This document shows, piece after piece, positions 18,828 to 26,759 of a stretch of DNA of 64,000 bases. The stretch comes from Fimenecus sp045532175 (lineage in GTDB: Bacteria > Bacillota > Clostridia > Oscillospirales > Acutalibacteraceae). Within the stretch, counting starts at the first letter, position 1. Each line of letters begins with the position of its first letter. A program made the position numbers and the translations under genes. The DNA lies in the NCBI GenBank assembly GCA_045532175.1, contig JAZSFK010000030.1, forward strand, positions 1 through 64,000, read 5' to 3'. A model generated the notes under the pieces. The model was given only the letters and a program-made list of their open reading frames with translations, searched no databases and was not told the origin of the DNA.

Positions 18828-19238
18828 TTAATACAATGTCTTTGAAAGAATAAAACAAGTCCAGAGAGCAATTACAAAAAGTCCTTCTGCAGGAATTGCA
18901 AGCTTTGTGTAAGGACATTTCCAACCTTTATCAACAAAAAGGAAGATTGTTCTTGTTACAAAAACTGTTGTAGAGAAGAAAAGTCCGCCAATCATTGAAT
19001 AGTACGGTGTTTTAAGTGCTAGCATAAGGAAAAGTAAAAATCCGCCCAAAGCACCTGAAATACCACCGTAATAAACGCGGATTTCTGTTTTACCTGCGTT
19101 ATCAACAGGCTTAATTGAAAAACTTTCCGCATTTTTTAAAGGACTAATAATAAACACGATTGCCATACCAAAGAAATAAAGAACAAGACCGATTGTGGCA
19201 ACACTTGCGGGAACATTTGACATTAAAATTTCTAACAT
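18828..19238 (-). CDS. DUF4345-like membrane protein
   Basis: 136-residue protein with about four transmembrane helices. The central block VYYGGISGALGGFLLFLML resembles the DUF4345 family, small membrane proteins of unknown function. GGAG lies nine bases before the ATG. It is the second gene of a two-gene minus-strand unit, 12 bases after the gene at 19251-20153; the partner is also a membrane protein, so the two may form a complex. Confidence 0.6.
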   Translation of the reverse strand: MLEILMSNVPASVATIGLVLYFFGMAIVFIISPLKNAESFSIKPVDNAGKTEIRVYYGGISGALGGFLLFLMLALKTPYYSMIGGLFFSTTVFVTRTIFLFVDKGWKCPYTKLAIPAEGLFVIALWTCFILSKTLY

Positions 19239-19250
19239 AGTATTTCTCCT

Positions 19251-20153
19251 TTATACATTTACAGTAATTTTTTCTTCTTTTTTATCAAAGAAGGAGGTGA
19301 AATTGATTACGAATAAAAGTGCATAAGCCACCCACATAGGTAAGTTTTCGATAAACGCACTCTTGCCGACGGTTACTAAAAGCACAAGCATCAATGCAAG
19401 AACGGCAATAAAGAATATTGTAGCAATTATGTATTTTTTATCCTTTTGTCTGCATTTGTGGAACAAGAAAATAATTACACCCGCCGCACCTAAAAATGCG
19501 AAGATGAGAGCAGTTGCCCAGTGACCTAAGCAACGGGCAGTCATAACAAGGTCAAGTCCTGCGGACGGTACATTGACAGTTACAAAAATTGCAGCACAGC
19601 CAAGAGAGGTTACAACTACACCTGCCTTACCTTTATAATTATTCTTTCGATACATATAAAGTGTGTTTGTAAATATTGAAAGAGAAGCAAGAACACCCCA
19701 AGCTTTAAATTCCCAAGGATAACGAAGTCCGAGCATACTTGCTGTAACGTCAGTTAAAATGTTGCCGAATTGTTTTGGAAAATCTAAAAATCCGTACCAA
19801 GTGATAAAAACAAAGCCAACGATAAGATTTGCAACACAGAAAACAGTTGTCGCTTTTGTAAGTTTCTCTGCAAAGAGAATTTTTCTTATAAATAAACCGT
19901 ATAAGAAAAGCAATAAAGTGGAGCCGATTACCCAAAGCCAGAAAACGGTTGCATTTTGATACAACGGTTCATAAAGCATACCGTCAAATTTTGCGATAAA
20001 TTCTTCCGCAGGTAAAGCCATGTCGGCATCTGTCGGAATTATGTAAGGGTATTGGTCCCAACTCATAAATAATGACATCCATAATCCGTAAACAATAGCG
20101 ATAATTCCCCACACAGCTGTGTAAATTTTCAACATTTTTTTATTGTCCGTCAT
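19251..20153 (-). CDS. Polytopic membrane protein, unknown function
   Basis: 300 residues, about eight predicted transmembrane helices, no motif I recognise. An outer loop after the first helix is acidic and Tyr-rich (MSWDQYPYIIPTDADMALP). HWATALIFAFLGAAGVIIFLFHK lies centrally. The C-terminus is charged (FFDKKEEKITVNV). The ATG is preceded by GAGGTGA. It is bounded upstream by repeat B and followed by the DUF4345-like gene. Confidence 0.55.
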   Translation of the reverse strand: MTDNKKMLKIYTAVWGIIAIVYGLWMSLFMSWDQYPYIIPTDADMALPAEEFIAKFDGMLYEPLYQNATVFWLWVIGSTLLLFLYGLFIRKILFAEKLTKATTVFCVANLIVGFVFITWYGFLDFPKQFGNILTDVTASMLGLRYPWEFKAWGVLASLSIFTNTLYMYRKNNYKGKAGVVVTSLGCAAIFVTVNVPSAGLDLVMTARCLGHWATALIFAFLGAAGVIIFLFHKCRQKDKKYIIATIFFIAVLALMLVLLVTVGKSAFIENLPMWVAYALLFVINFTSFFDKKEEKITVNV

Positions 20154-20211
20154 AAAATCACCTCATAGATAAATTGTAGCATTTTGTAATCGTGTTTGCA
20201 ATAAGAATATG

Positions 20212-20428
20212 CAAATCGGAGTTTGATGAAATGCAAAATGTCGGAACTGCGTTGCTATTGTAATACCTCCCTCTGACGAGGGAGGTGTCTGCGTTAGCAG
20301 ACGGAGGGAGAGATAGGCTTATGTGTTTACTAAATCTCTCCCTCAGTCTCACTTCGTTCGACAGCTCCCTCGTCAGAGAGAGCCTAAAAAAGAATAAATC
20401 AAAGAGTTAGACAAATTCAAATTTGTCA
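20212..20428. repeat. Modular intergenic repeat B with long palindromic core
   Basis: Within the gene-free stretch 20154-20480. The left border carries the same 24-base block as repeat A (20232-20255), and the right border is GACAAATTCAAATTTGT at 20410-20426. The core (20266-20384) is a large palindrome: CTCTGACGAGGGAG (20271-20284) pairs with 20365-20378, and GAGGGAGAGAT (20304-20314) pairs with 20334-20344. Two side hairpins are GTCTGC-GTTA-GCAGAC on the left and GTCtcacttcgttcGAC on the right, giving a cloverleaf-like fold. Closely similar palindromes are, from memory, scattered between genes in many gut Clostridia. Confidence 0.8.
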
Positions 20429-20429
20429 A

Positions 20430-20461
20430 ACAAAAAACGGACTACCGTTTGGTAGTCCGTA
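20430..20461 (-). terminator. Terminator of the efp-linked Cys-rich gene (minus strand)
   Basis: Perfect ten-pair stem ACGGACTACC (20437-20446) / GGTAGTCCGT (20451-20460), loop GTTT, then TTTTTTGTTTG on the minus strand. It lies 20 bases after the stop at 20481. Confidence 0.88.
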
Positions 20462-20480
20462 AATTTTTGAGAATATTAAA

Positions 20481-20906
20481 TTATTCTTCGTCTTCTGCAC
20501 AGCAGTCGCAGTCACATTCGCAATCGAATTCAAGAACTTCGCCACATGCAGGACATTCAGCCTCACCGTCAAGGATGATTTCTTCGTCGAAGTAGATTAC
20601 TTCACCACAGTTTGGACATTCAACTTCGTACATATCCTCGTCGCAATCGCAACAATCGTCACAATCACAGTCACAATCGTCACATTCGTCGTAGAAGATT
20701 TCTTCAAGTTCTGCAAGGTCTTCGTCAACTTCATCAAGCTGCTGTGTAACAAGACCCATTTCGTCATCAAGGTCACTTACTGTAAGTGCGATATCCTCGA
20801 GAACATCGAGAACTGCGTTAATCACCTTTGTTTCTTTATCGTCCTTATCAAAGTCAAGACCTTCAACAAGACCCTTGAGATAAGCTACTTTTTCAGTAAT
20901 TGTCAT
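20481..20906 (-). CDS. Acidic Cys-rich zinc-ribbon protein (CD1247 N-terminal domain type)
   Basis: 141 residues. The N-terminal helical part (about 1-70; ITEKVAYLKGLVEGLDFDKDDKE) resembles the clostridial domain named after C. difficile CD1247. Then comes a run of alternating Asp and Cys (CDDCDCDCDDCCDC), a zinc ribbon with two CPxCG knuckles (VECPNCGEVIYF and AECPACGEVLEF) and a final CECDCDCC tail. There are 16 cysteines in all. It lies 15 bases after efp with its own GGAGG site. A metal-binding role is likely; the precise function is unknown. Confidence 0.75.
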   Translation of the reverse strand: MTITEKVAYLKGLVEGLDFDKDDKETKVINAVLDVLEDIALTVSDLDDEMGLVTQQLDEVDEDLAELEEIFYDECDDCDCDCDDCCDCDEDMYEVECPNCGEVIYFDEEIILDGEAECPACGEVLEFDCECDCDCCAEDEE

Positions 20907-20921
20907 TTTGGTTTCCTCCGA

Positions 20922-21479
20922 TTATGCTCTTGACATATACTCGCCTGTACGAGTATCAACGTTAATCATTTCGCCTTCGTCAATGAAAAGCGGAACTTTA
21001 ATTTCAGCACCTGTTTCAAGAGTAGCCGGCTTTGTAGCGTTAGTTGCTGTGTCACCCTTGAAGCCCGGGTCAGTCTGTGTAACCTGGAGAGTTACGAATG
21101 TTGGCGGTTCAACACCGAAAACATTACCCTTGTATGAAAGAACTTTACAAACCATATTTTCCTTAACAAACTTGAAGTTGTCGCCAAGGTCTGATTCGTT
21201 AATAGGAACAAGCTCATAAGATTCCTGGTCCATGAAGTAGTAAAGACCACCGTCATTGTAAGAATATTCCATATCTCTTCTCTCAATGAAAGCAGTTGGA
21301 TACTTTTCAGTTGGGTTGAATGTTCTTTCAACAACACCACCTGAAATAACGTTTTTAATTTTTGCTCTTACGAAAGCAGCGCCCTTACCGGGTTTAACAT
21401 GCTGGAATTCAACGATTTGGTAAACGTTGCCATCCATTTCAAATGTTACGCCGTTTCTGAAATCACCTGCTGATACCAT
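20922..21479 (-). CDS. efp: Translation elongation factor P
   Basis: 185-residue tRNA-shaped factor that rescues ribosomes stalled at polyproline. Three beta domains are present: the KOW-like N-domain with HVKPGKGAAFVRAK (the loop Lys32 is the residue modified in other Firmicutes), the central GGLYYFMDQESYE, and the C-terminal signature GAEIKVPLFIDEGEMINVDTRTGEYMSRA. GGAGG precedes the ATG. The promoter carries a striking palindrome (separate entry). Confidence 0.97.
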   Translation of the reverse strand: MVSAGDFRNGVTFEMDGNVYQIVEFQHVKPGKGAAFVRAKIKNVISGGVVERTFNPTEKYPTAFIERRDMEYSYNDGGLYYFMDQESYELVPINESDLGDNFKFVKENMVCKVLSYKGNVFGVEPPTFVTLQVTQTDPGFKGDTATNATKPATLETGAEIKVPLFIDEGEMINVDTRTGEYMSRA

Positions 21480-21518
21480 AGGTAGTATACCTCCGTTTAT
21501 GTTTTTAATACATTATAA

Positions 21519-21547
21519 ATAATACAATAAAATTTATTGTATTTCAA
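21519..21547 (-). promoter_or_regulatory. efp promoter overlapping a perfect palindrome
   Basis: On the minus strand TTGAAA (21547-21542) and TATTAT (21524-21519) are 17 bases apart. A 21-base palindrome at 21522-21542, with ten-base arms ATACAATAAA/TTTATTGTAT and one central base, fills the spacer and overlaps both hexamers. That is the expected position of a repressor operator. Confidence 0.7.
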
Positions 21548-21561
21548 GTCTTTTTGTAAAA

Positions 21562-22701
21562 TCAGGGAATAATTATATAGCTTTGAGCCTTGCTTGACGA
21601 CAAATTCTTATAGAATTGTTCATCAGCAGGGGTATTTTTTATTGTAGGTATTGCTTTTAATGTTGAAAAGTTGTTTTTTGCCTTGTCATTCAAAACAATA
21701 TAGTTGTTCTCAATAAAGGTTATACTGTTGTCACCCTCGGGAGAAGTGATACAAGGTGAACACATGTGGGCAGGAGTGTCAAAAAGTGTTCCGCCCCATT
21801 TTTCTGTGTCCCCTGTTTCGATAGCCTCAAAAGGAGTGCCTAAAATAACGGGTCTGCCCTTTGCCGAAGCAACAACATCCTCTAAAAACTCCACAAGAAC
21901 ATAATTACGGTTCAAGGATGAGTCGTCCTGCGTGTAAACCGGAACAGCATTCTCACGTGATACAGGAAACTGAACAGATTCAAGATATACACAGTCCACA
22001 CCCATTTTTACAATTTCACTTACCACATTTGTTAAATAGGTTGTGGCCTTGCTGTTAGTCGGGTCAAGCCAGACTTTACCGTCGTTTATTGCAGTATCGT
22101 CAAACCAGATTTTCGTTTTTTCGACATTTTCATAAACATAGGCATTTAATCGTTGCGGTGCAACACAGTCTTCGAAACAGAAAACTCTTGCCACAATGAA
22201 AAATCCCTCATTTTTTATTTTTGAAATAACAGATTTGTCAATCTGATTATAATCGGTATTTCCGCTGTATGATATGAGATTTGAATTATAGGTTAAAATT
22301 CCTTCCTGATTTTTAAAATCAAGCATAATTGCATTAAAGCCGTTTTCGGAGGCGCTTTTCAAGGCGTTATTAAAGTCTGTTGTGTCATCAAGAATGGAAT
22401 TATCAAGATATATTGCTCTTAAAGAACTGAGGGAATCAACGGTTACACCCGAAGAAATCTGACTTTGAGTAACATTGTCGCCGATGGGTCGGGACGAAAG
22501 GTTATAGCAAACCTTTGCAATAACAAAAGATGCTACAAAAAGGCAACACAAAGCAACGCAGAACAAAATAATTTTGTTGCGTTCACGTTTCTTTGCCCGT
22601 CTGCTTTCGTGAATCGGTCTTTCACCACGACGGGAGGGATATTTTCTTGAAAATCCGTAGTACCCCTTTAATCTTCTTGGGGAATTTGAATTTTTTGCCA
22701 T
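21562..22701 (-). CDS. Membrane-anchored putative glycosidase-like protein (DUF4015-like)
   Basis: 379 residues: a basic cytoplasmic N-terminus, one transmembrane helix (about residues 42-64), then an extracytoplasmic TIM-barrel-like domain. The segments LRAIYLDNS, GFNAIMLDFKNQEGILTY, GFFIVARVFCFEDC and KVWLDPTNSKATTYLTNVVSEIVKMGVDCVYLESVQFP follow the layout of DUF4015 putative glycoside hydrolases. The family motif I recall ends FDYVRFP, but this protein has LESVQFP, so the catalytic Asp may be replaced by Glu. It is the last gene of the rnfD-E-A-like operon, 13 bases after the A subunit. Confidence 0.65.
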   Translation of the reverse strand: MAKNSNSPRRLKGYYGFSRKYPSRRGERPIHESRRAKKRERNKIILFCVALCCLFVASFVIAKVCYNLSSRPIGDNVTQSQISSGVTVDSLSSLRAIYLDNSILDDTTDFNNALKSASENGFNAIMLDFKNQEGILTYNSNLISYSGNTDYNQIDKSVISKIKNEGFFIVARVFCFEDCVAPQRLNAYVYENVEKTKIWFDDTAINDGKVWLDPTNSKATTYLTNVVSEIVKMGVDCVYLESVQFPVSRENAVPVYTQDDSSLNRNYVLVEFLEDVVASAKGRPVILGTPFEAIETGDTEKWGGTLFDTPAHMCSPCITSPEGDNSITFIENNYIVLNDKAKNNFSTLKAIPTIKNTPADEQFYKNLSSSKAQSYIIIP

Positions 22702-22714
22702 ACTTTTCTAGTCC

Positions 22715-23308
22715 TTAAATAAAAATTGAAGTACCTGAAATTCCGGTAAATGCCATTGATAAAAGGGCTGTATAAATGAAAATTGCCGGAGTTCCTTTGA
22801 AAGCCTGTGGAATAGATTTGTTCATATCGAGTCGTTTAAGTCCCGTATTGATAAGCAGAACGGCAACTACATAGGCAAGACCTGCGCCTAAACCTGCACC
22901 AATGGCTTCAACAACGGTAAAAACTGAACGGTAATTTATAAGCGGCATCGCAAGTACAAGCGTATTGAATGCAGCAATACCGATTCTGCGGATAGTTCGG
23001 GGTGAAACCTTTCCTATAATCAAAAATACAATCAAGGTAATGAGATATATCGTAACGAGGACACCTGCATAAATGAGAAGGTGGTATATTTCGTCAAGAT
23101 TTTTAATGATTGGAACAGTGTCAAGAACAACGCAGATTGCCGAAACACTTGTTGAGAAGAAGGTGATAAAAATCGTCATTGGGAAAAGCTGTCGTGGCTT
23201 TGCACTCATACGTATGGCTTCGCTTATACCAAAACCGCCGTTGAAGATGAGGTTCTGGAAAAGCATTGTGTAGAGTGAGGCGGAAAGAAGATTGAGAATT
23301 ACATTCAT
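22715..23308 (-). CDS. RnfA-like membrane subunit lacking cluster cysteines
   Basis: 197 residues, six transmembrane helices. Homology to RnfA/RsxA/NqrE is clear at the C-terminus (IPQAFKGTPAIFIYTALLSMAFTGISG) and across KVSPRTIRRIGIAAFNTL. In true RnfA one Cys in helix 1 (FLGLCPF) and one in TTNCAVLG bind a membrane [2Fe-2S] cluster. Here those sites read FNGGFGIS and AAFNTLVL with no Cys. It overlaps the upstream E-like gene by four bases (ATGA), with GGAGGG eight bases before the ATG. It is probably part of a membrane complex with the D- and E-like proteins; redox function is doubtful. Confidence 0.8.
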   Translation of the reverse strand: MNVILNLLSASLYTMLFQNLIFNGGFGISEAIRMSAKPRQLFPMTIFITFFSTSVSAICVVLDTVPIIKNLDEIYHLLIYAGVLVTIYLITLIVFLIIGKVSPRTIRRIGIAAFNTLVLAMPLINYRSVFTVVEAIGAGLGAGLAYVVAVLLINTGLKRLDMNKSIPQAFKGTPAIFIYTALLSMAFTGISGTSIFI

Positions 23309-24228
23309 TTTTCATTCCCTCCGTCCTTTTGATTTTTATATTCCTCAAGGTCTGAAAGCATTTCGGAAAAGTCGTCAAGGTAGGAACGTTTTGTACCCTC
23401 TGCCGTAAGAGTTGTAAATTCTCTTGTTTCCTGAATTTCAACTAAATTTTTAGTTTCATCGCGTTTTTCTTTTAGTTTTCTGAAACGACGTCTTCTTTCA
23501 CCTGCATCGGTGGAGTTGTCGTCATTTTCTTCATAAGGATTAAATTCGTCCTGCATAAGTTCCTTAATCGGGGCACGGTGTGAACGTCTGATTTCCGAGG
23601 TGTCAAAAGCCTTGTCGGGAGATGCGTCAGGATATTTTTTGTTTATAAATGCCTTGAGCATCGCTGCCAGAAATCCAATGATTAAGAGACCGCCAAAAGG
23701 CATTAAAAATGCAGGAAGCTTAACAGGGATGTTGAGTTCAATATCCCAGATAGTACCAAGTCCCAAAAATTCTCTTAAAAGTCCAACCAATAACGCAACA
23801 ATTCCGTAACTCAATGATGTGGAAACCGCATCAATAAAACTATTTTTCACATTGTTTTTTACAGCAACGTTTTCACAATGAAGAGCAATGAGGGAATTAA
23901 CCGCCATAAGAGGCAGGAAAATGCCGACACTTGCCGTTGTTTCAGGGAAAAATCTTCTTGTAATAAACATTGCAGCAAAAACAATGGATACACCAAGCAC
24001 AACGTAGAGTGCAACTCGCCAGTATCTTTTTACGTTTTTTAATAAAAGACAAGTAAAAATTTCACAAATAATCAATTCTGCTGCCGTTACACAGGCCAAC
24101 AACAACGCAGTTCTCAAGGTTCTGGCAATAGCGATTACCGAGCAAAGTCCGATTGCCTCAAAGAGCAACGGGTTCTTCACAACGGCACTGTTGCGAATTT
24201 GCTTCATAACCTTAGTTTTTTCACTCAT
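23305..24228 (-). CDS. RnfE-like membrane subunit with long charged C-terminal extension
   Basis: 307 residues. The first ~185 match RnfE/RsxE/NqrD (KNPLLFEAIGLCSVIAIA, SVGIFLPLMAVNSLIA, GLLREFLGLGTIWD). One cluster cysteine (GLC) remains, but the second is Ser (VNS instead of TNC), although another Cys occurs six residues later. After the last helix comes a hydrophilic extension of about 115 residues with Arg/Lys and Asp/Glu clusters (GERRRRFRKLKEKRDE), absent from ordinary RnfE. The start is ATG 24228, eight bases after GGAGG; it overlaps the D-like gene by eight bases. Confidence 0.8.
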   Translation of the reverse strand: MSEKTKVMKQIRNSAVVKNPLLFEAIGLCSVIAIARTLRTALLLACVTAAELIICEIFTCLLLKNVKRYWRVALYVVLGVSIVFAAMFITRRFFPETTASVGIFLPLMAVNSLIALHCENVAVKNNVKNSFIDAVSTSLSYGIVALLVGLLREFLGLGTIWDIELNIPVKLPAFLMPFGGLLIIGFLAAMLKAFINKKYPDASPDKAFDTSEIRRSHRAPIKELMQDEFNPYEENDDNSTDAGERRRRFRKLKEKRDETKNLVEIQETREFTTLTAEGTKRSYLDDFSEMLSDLEEYKNQKDGGNEK

Positions 24229-25372
24229 TGTCGTCACCTCCTGCTACAAAAGGTGATTCTGAACCGATAACAGTATTTTCTTTTGACAGAATCTCGTCGA
24301 AGCTTTCACTTTCGGCAACGGCGGAGTCATTATTCGTATTCTCTGCAACATCCTGCCCGATGATTTCATCTTCGGAAATATCAGGAATTGCCACAAGAAT
24401 TTCATCGGGTACAACAGTAACAGGCTCAATTTCAATATATGGTTCATCTTCCTTGAATTTTTTCTTTTCGCCACGTGTATAAGGAAGCTTATCAAAAAAG
24501 TCTGAAATACTGTATGAAATAAGAATACCGAAGCCGACACTTTCTTCAAGAGGACTTACATAACGGATTACCATACATATTATTCCGCTTGTAAAGCCCC
24601 AAAAAAGTCTGCCAAGTAATTTTTCGGGCATATTGCTCGGGGCGGACATAAAGAATACAGCACAGAAAAAGAGCATTCCTGAGCAAAGCTCCATAACAAG
24701 AGAAATAAAACGACCTGTTGAAACCCTTGGGAACAAAACAGACATAAGACAAACGGCAAGTATAAAAGTAAAAACCGGAATACTGTCCTTCGGACGTCGG
24801 ATTACAACCAAAAGAAGTGTGCCTAAAAGGGCAAGGATACAACCTGTACCCAAAGCAGACGGAACATTTCCGATAAGAACCGCTAATACAGAAATGATAT
24901 TATCGTCAACGGATGTTCCCAAAGAAAGCATTTTGCTTAAAGAATAATTATGGGATGAATAATCAAACATCAAATCCTGCCAACAAAGGGAAGCAAAGCA
25001 GAAGGCTGCAACTGCAGGAGGAAAAGGTGCTTTATCAAGTGTGCCAAAAGGGAGAACACATACACCCATGGCAAAAATCGCCGTTAACAGGGTCATCCAC
25101 CAAGGGGATGACGGCGGTAGAAGCATAGCGACGGATACACCCACAATCAAAGGGGACAAATCCTTAAAGGTTGCTGCTGCTTTGAAAAGTTTTTTACCCA
25201 TAAGCAGAAGAACTGTACAGGTGGCGACGGATATTCCAACGGTAAAAATCGCAGAACTTCCGTGCATAAAAACAGCCACAGCAAAGGGAACGCAAAGCAT
25301 AATGACGGTGTCAATCATTGCTGAACGTGTTTTTTTATCTATTGAATTTTGAGGTGTATTTGTGCTTTTCAA
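24221..25372 (-). CDS. RnfD-like membrane subunit with acidic C-terminal extension
   Basis: 383 residues, about nine to ten transmembrane helices, similar to RnfD/RsxD/NqrB: LSPLIVGVSVAMLLPPSSPWWM, KAPFPPAVAAFCFA, VLIGNVPSALGTGCILALLGTLLL and SVGFGILISYSISDFFDKL. RnfD normally carries FMN covalently on Thr in SGATPL; the matching place reads MLSLGTSVDD, so the flavinylation site seems lost or altered. An acidic cytoplasmic tail of about 95 residues is added. The start is TTG 25372, with GAGGGA six bases upstream. It is the first gene of a D-E-A-glycosidase operon. Subunits B, C and G are not in the window. Confidence 0.78.
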   Translation of the reverse strand: MKSTNTPQNSIDKKTRSAMIDTVIMLCVPFAVAVFMHGSSAIFTVGISVATCTVLLLMGKKLFKAAATFKDLSPLIVGVSVAMLLPPSSPWWMTLLTAIFAMGVCVLPFGTLDKAPFPPAVAAFCFASLCWQDLMFDYSSHNYSLSKMLSLGTSVDDNIISVLAVLIGNVPSALGTGCILALLGTLLLVVIRRPKDSIPVFTFILAVCLMSVLFPRVSTGRFISLVMELCSGMLFFCAVFFMSAPSNMPEKLLGRLFWGFTSGIICMVIRYVSPLEESVGFGILISYSISDFFDKLPYTRGEKKKFKEDEPYIEIEPVTVVPDEILVAIPDISEDEIIGQDVAENTNNDSAVAESESFDEILSKENTVIGSESPFVAGGDDNE

Positions 25373-25468
25373 AACACATCCCTCACTTTTCCATTATTTG
25401 ATTGTTGCATACTGCAAGTCCCTGTAATAAGATAAATTAAGAGCATTTTTGTTTTAGGAGGTTGCAAT

Positions 25469-25990
25469 ATGATACTTGAAATATTGAACGATAAAGTAAT
25501 GCTTGTTGAGTTATCCTCTGACGAAATGAAAGAATATAAAATTACATACGAAACTCTTAACAGTGACAACAAAGCATCACAATCTGCAATTAAAAATCTG
25601 TTACAACATATTGATGACAAAAGGCTTATAAAGGGAGAAAAAGTGGTTGTTGAAGCATTACCCACGGAAGAAGGAGGGTGCTTCCTGATATTTACTTTTG
25701 TCCCGCCGGAAAAGAGGAAATATAAAATCAGAAGGGCAGAAAAGCACAGCTTCTTTCTTGTAGAAAGTCTTGATAATCTGCTTGATTTTATAAATGTTGC
25801 AAAGAAAAATCCGGAGCAAAAAACCCTGTGTTCAATTTATAAGATGGATGATAATTTTTTTGTTTCACTACAAGACAGCAGTCCGAAAACAAAGATTTTA
25901 TTATCGGAATTCGGCAGAATCGCAGAAAAATTTATATGCGACAGAGTAGCAGAATACGGTGTACAGCTTGGTGAGGTTTACTTACAGTAA
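25469..25990 (+). CDS. mecA: MecA-family adaptor protein
   Basis: 173-residue adaptor that targets proteins to the ClpCP protease. The N-terminal domain reads MILEILNDKVMLVELSSDEMKEYKITYETL, followed by GEKVVVEALPTEEGGCFLIFTF, which matches the MecA pattern. The C-terminal half would be the ClpC-binding domain. AGGAGG lies seven bases before the ATG. It converges with rpe, their 3' ends overlapping by 13 bases. Confidence 0.85.
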   Translation: MILEILNDKVMLVELSSDEMKEYKITYETLNSDNKASQSAIKNLLQHIDDKRLIKGEKVVVEALPTEEGGCFLIFTFVPPEKRKYKIRRAEKHSFFLVESLDNLLDFINVAKKNPEQKTLCSIYKMDDNFFVSLQDSSPKTKILLSEFGRIAEKFICDRVAEYGVQLGEVYLQ

Positions 25991-26646
25991 TTTTCCTCTG
26001 CAATCTTTTTGAATTTTTCTATAGTACCTTTTCTGTCGACACTTGAGAAGATGGCATTACCCGAAACAAAAACATCTGCTCCGGCTTTTGCGGCAATTGC
26101 AACAGTGTTTTCGTTAATTCCGCCGTCAACCTCAATTTCGCAATTAAGACCACGTTTTTCAATTTCCCTGCGAAGTGCAGAAACCTTTGGCATCATATCT
26201 TCCATAAAGCTCTGACCGCCAAAGCCCGGTTCAACAGTCATAACAAGGACCATTGAAAGCTTGTCGAGATATGGGAAAATATCCTCAACAGGAGTTTTCG
26301 GTTTAACTGTAAGAGATGCCTTTACACCGTTTGAGAGAATTTTATCAATAGTTTCACCGATTGGTGAGTCACATTCTGTATGGAAGGTGATAATGTCAGC
26401 ACCTGCCTTGCAGAAATCGTCAATATATTTAAGAGGCTCACTAATCATAAGATGTACATCAAAAGGCACATCAGTTGCTTTTCTTATACATTTTACAAGT
26501 GGTGCACCAAGGGTAATGTTCGGCACAAAATGACCATCCATAACATCAATGTGCATATAGTCGGCACCGCAAAGTTCCATATCCTTTAATTCCTCTGCCA
26601 TTTTACCGTAGTCGCAGGAAAGGATTGACGGGGAAATTTTCATCAT
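25978..26646 (-). CDS. rpe: Ribulose-phosphate 3-epimerase
   Basis: 222-residue TIM-barrel enzyme interconverting ribulose 5-phosphate and xylulose 5-phosphate in the pentose phosphate pathway. Motifs are SPSILSCDYGKM, MHIDVMDGHFVPNITLG (metal and catalytic Asp), TVEPGFGGQSFM and CEIEVDGGINENTV. The start is ATG 26646 (or 26643), with GGAGGC six bases upstream; a longer reading frame to 26724 is not needed. In most Firmicutes rpe neighbours rsgA and the PASTA kinase; here it stands alone. Confidence 0.96.
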   Translation of the reverse strand: MMKISPSILSCDYGKMAEELKDMELCGADYMHIDVMDGHFVPNITLGAPLVKCIRKATDVPFDVHLMISEPLKYIDDFCKAGADIITFHTECDSPIGETIDKILSNGVKASLTVKPKTPVEDIFPYLDKLSMVLVMTVEPGFGGQSFMEDMMPKVSALRREIEKRGLNCEIEVDGGINENTVAIAAKAGADVFVSGNAIFSSVDRKGTIEKFKKIAEENYCK

Positions 26647-26759
26647 AACAAAGCCTCCGATAAACAAAGTATAATCAATATATTTTAACATATATTCAAT
26701 GGAAATACAATATTTATTATTCACCGCAGTATCAGGATGACTCGTATATGTAACAAAAA

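Noticed and set aside
18509..18853. 114-codon reading frame through repeat A
   Set aside because: Composed of the GC-rich repeat core; no ribosome-binding site.
20158..20352. 64-codon reading frame in repeat B
   Set aside because: Lies wholly within the palindromic repeat and has no start signal.
24228..24947. Plus-strand reading frames opposite the RnfD-like gene
   Set aside because: They overlap a clearly homologous membrane gene and lack start signals.
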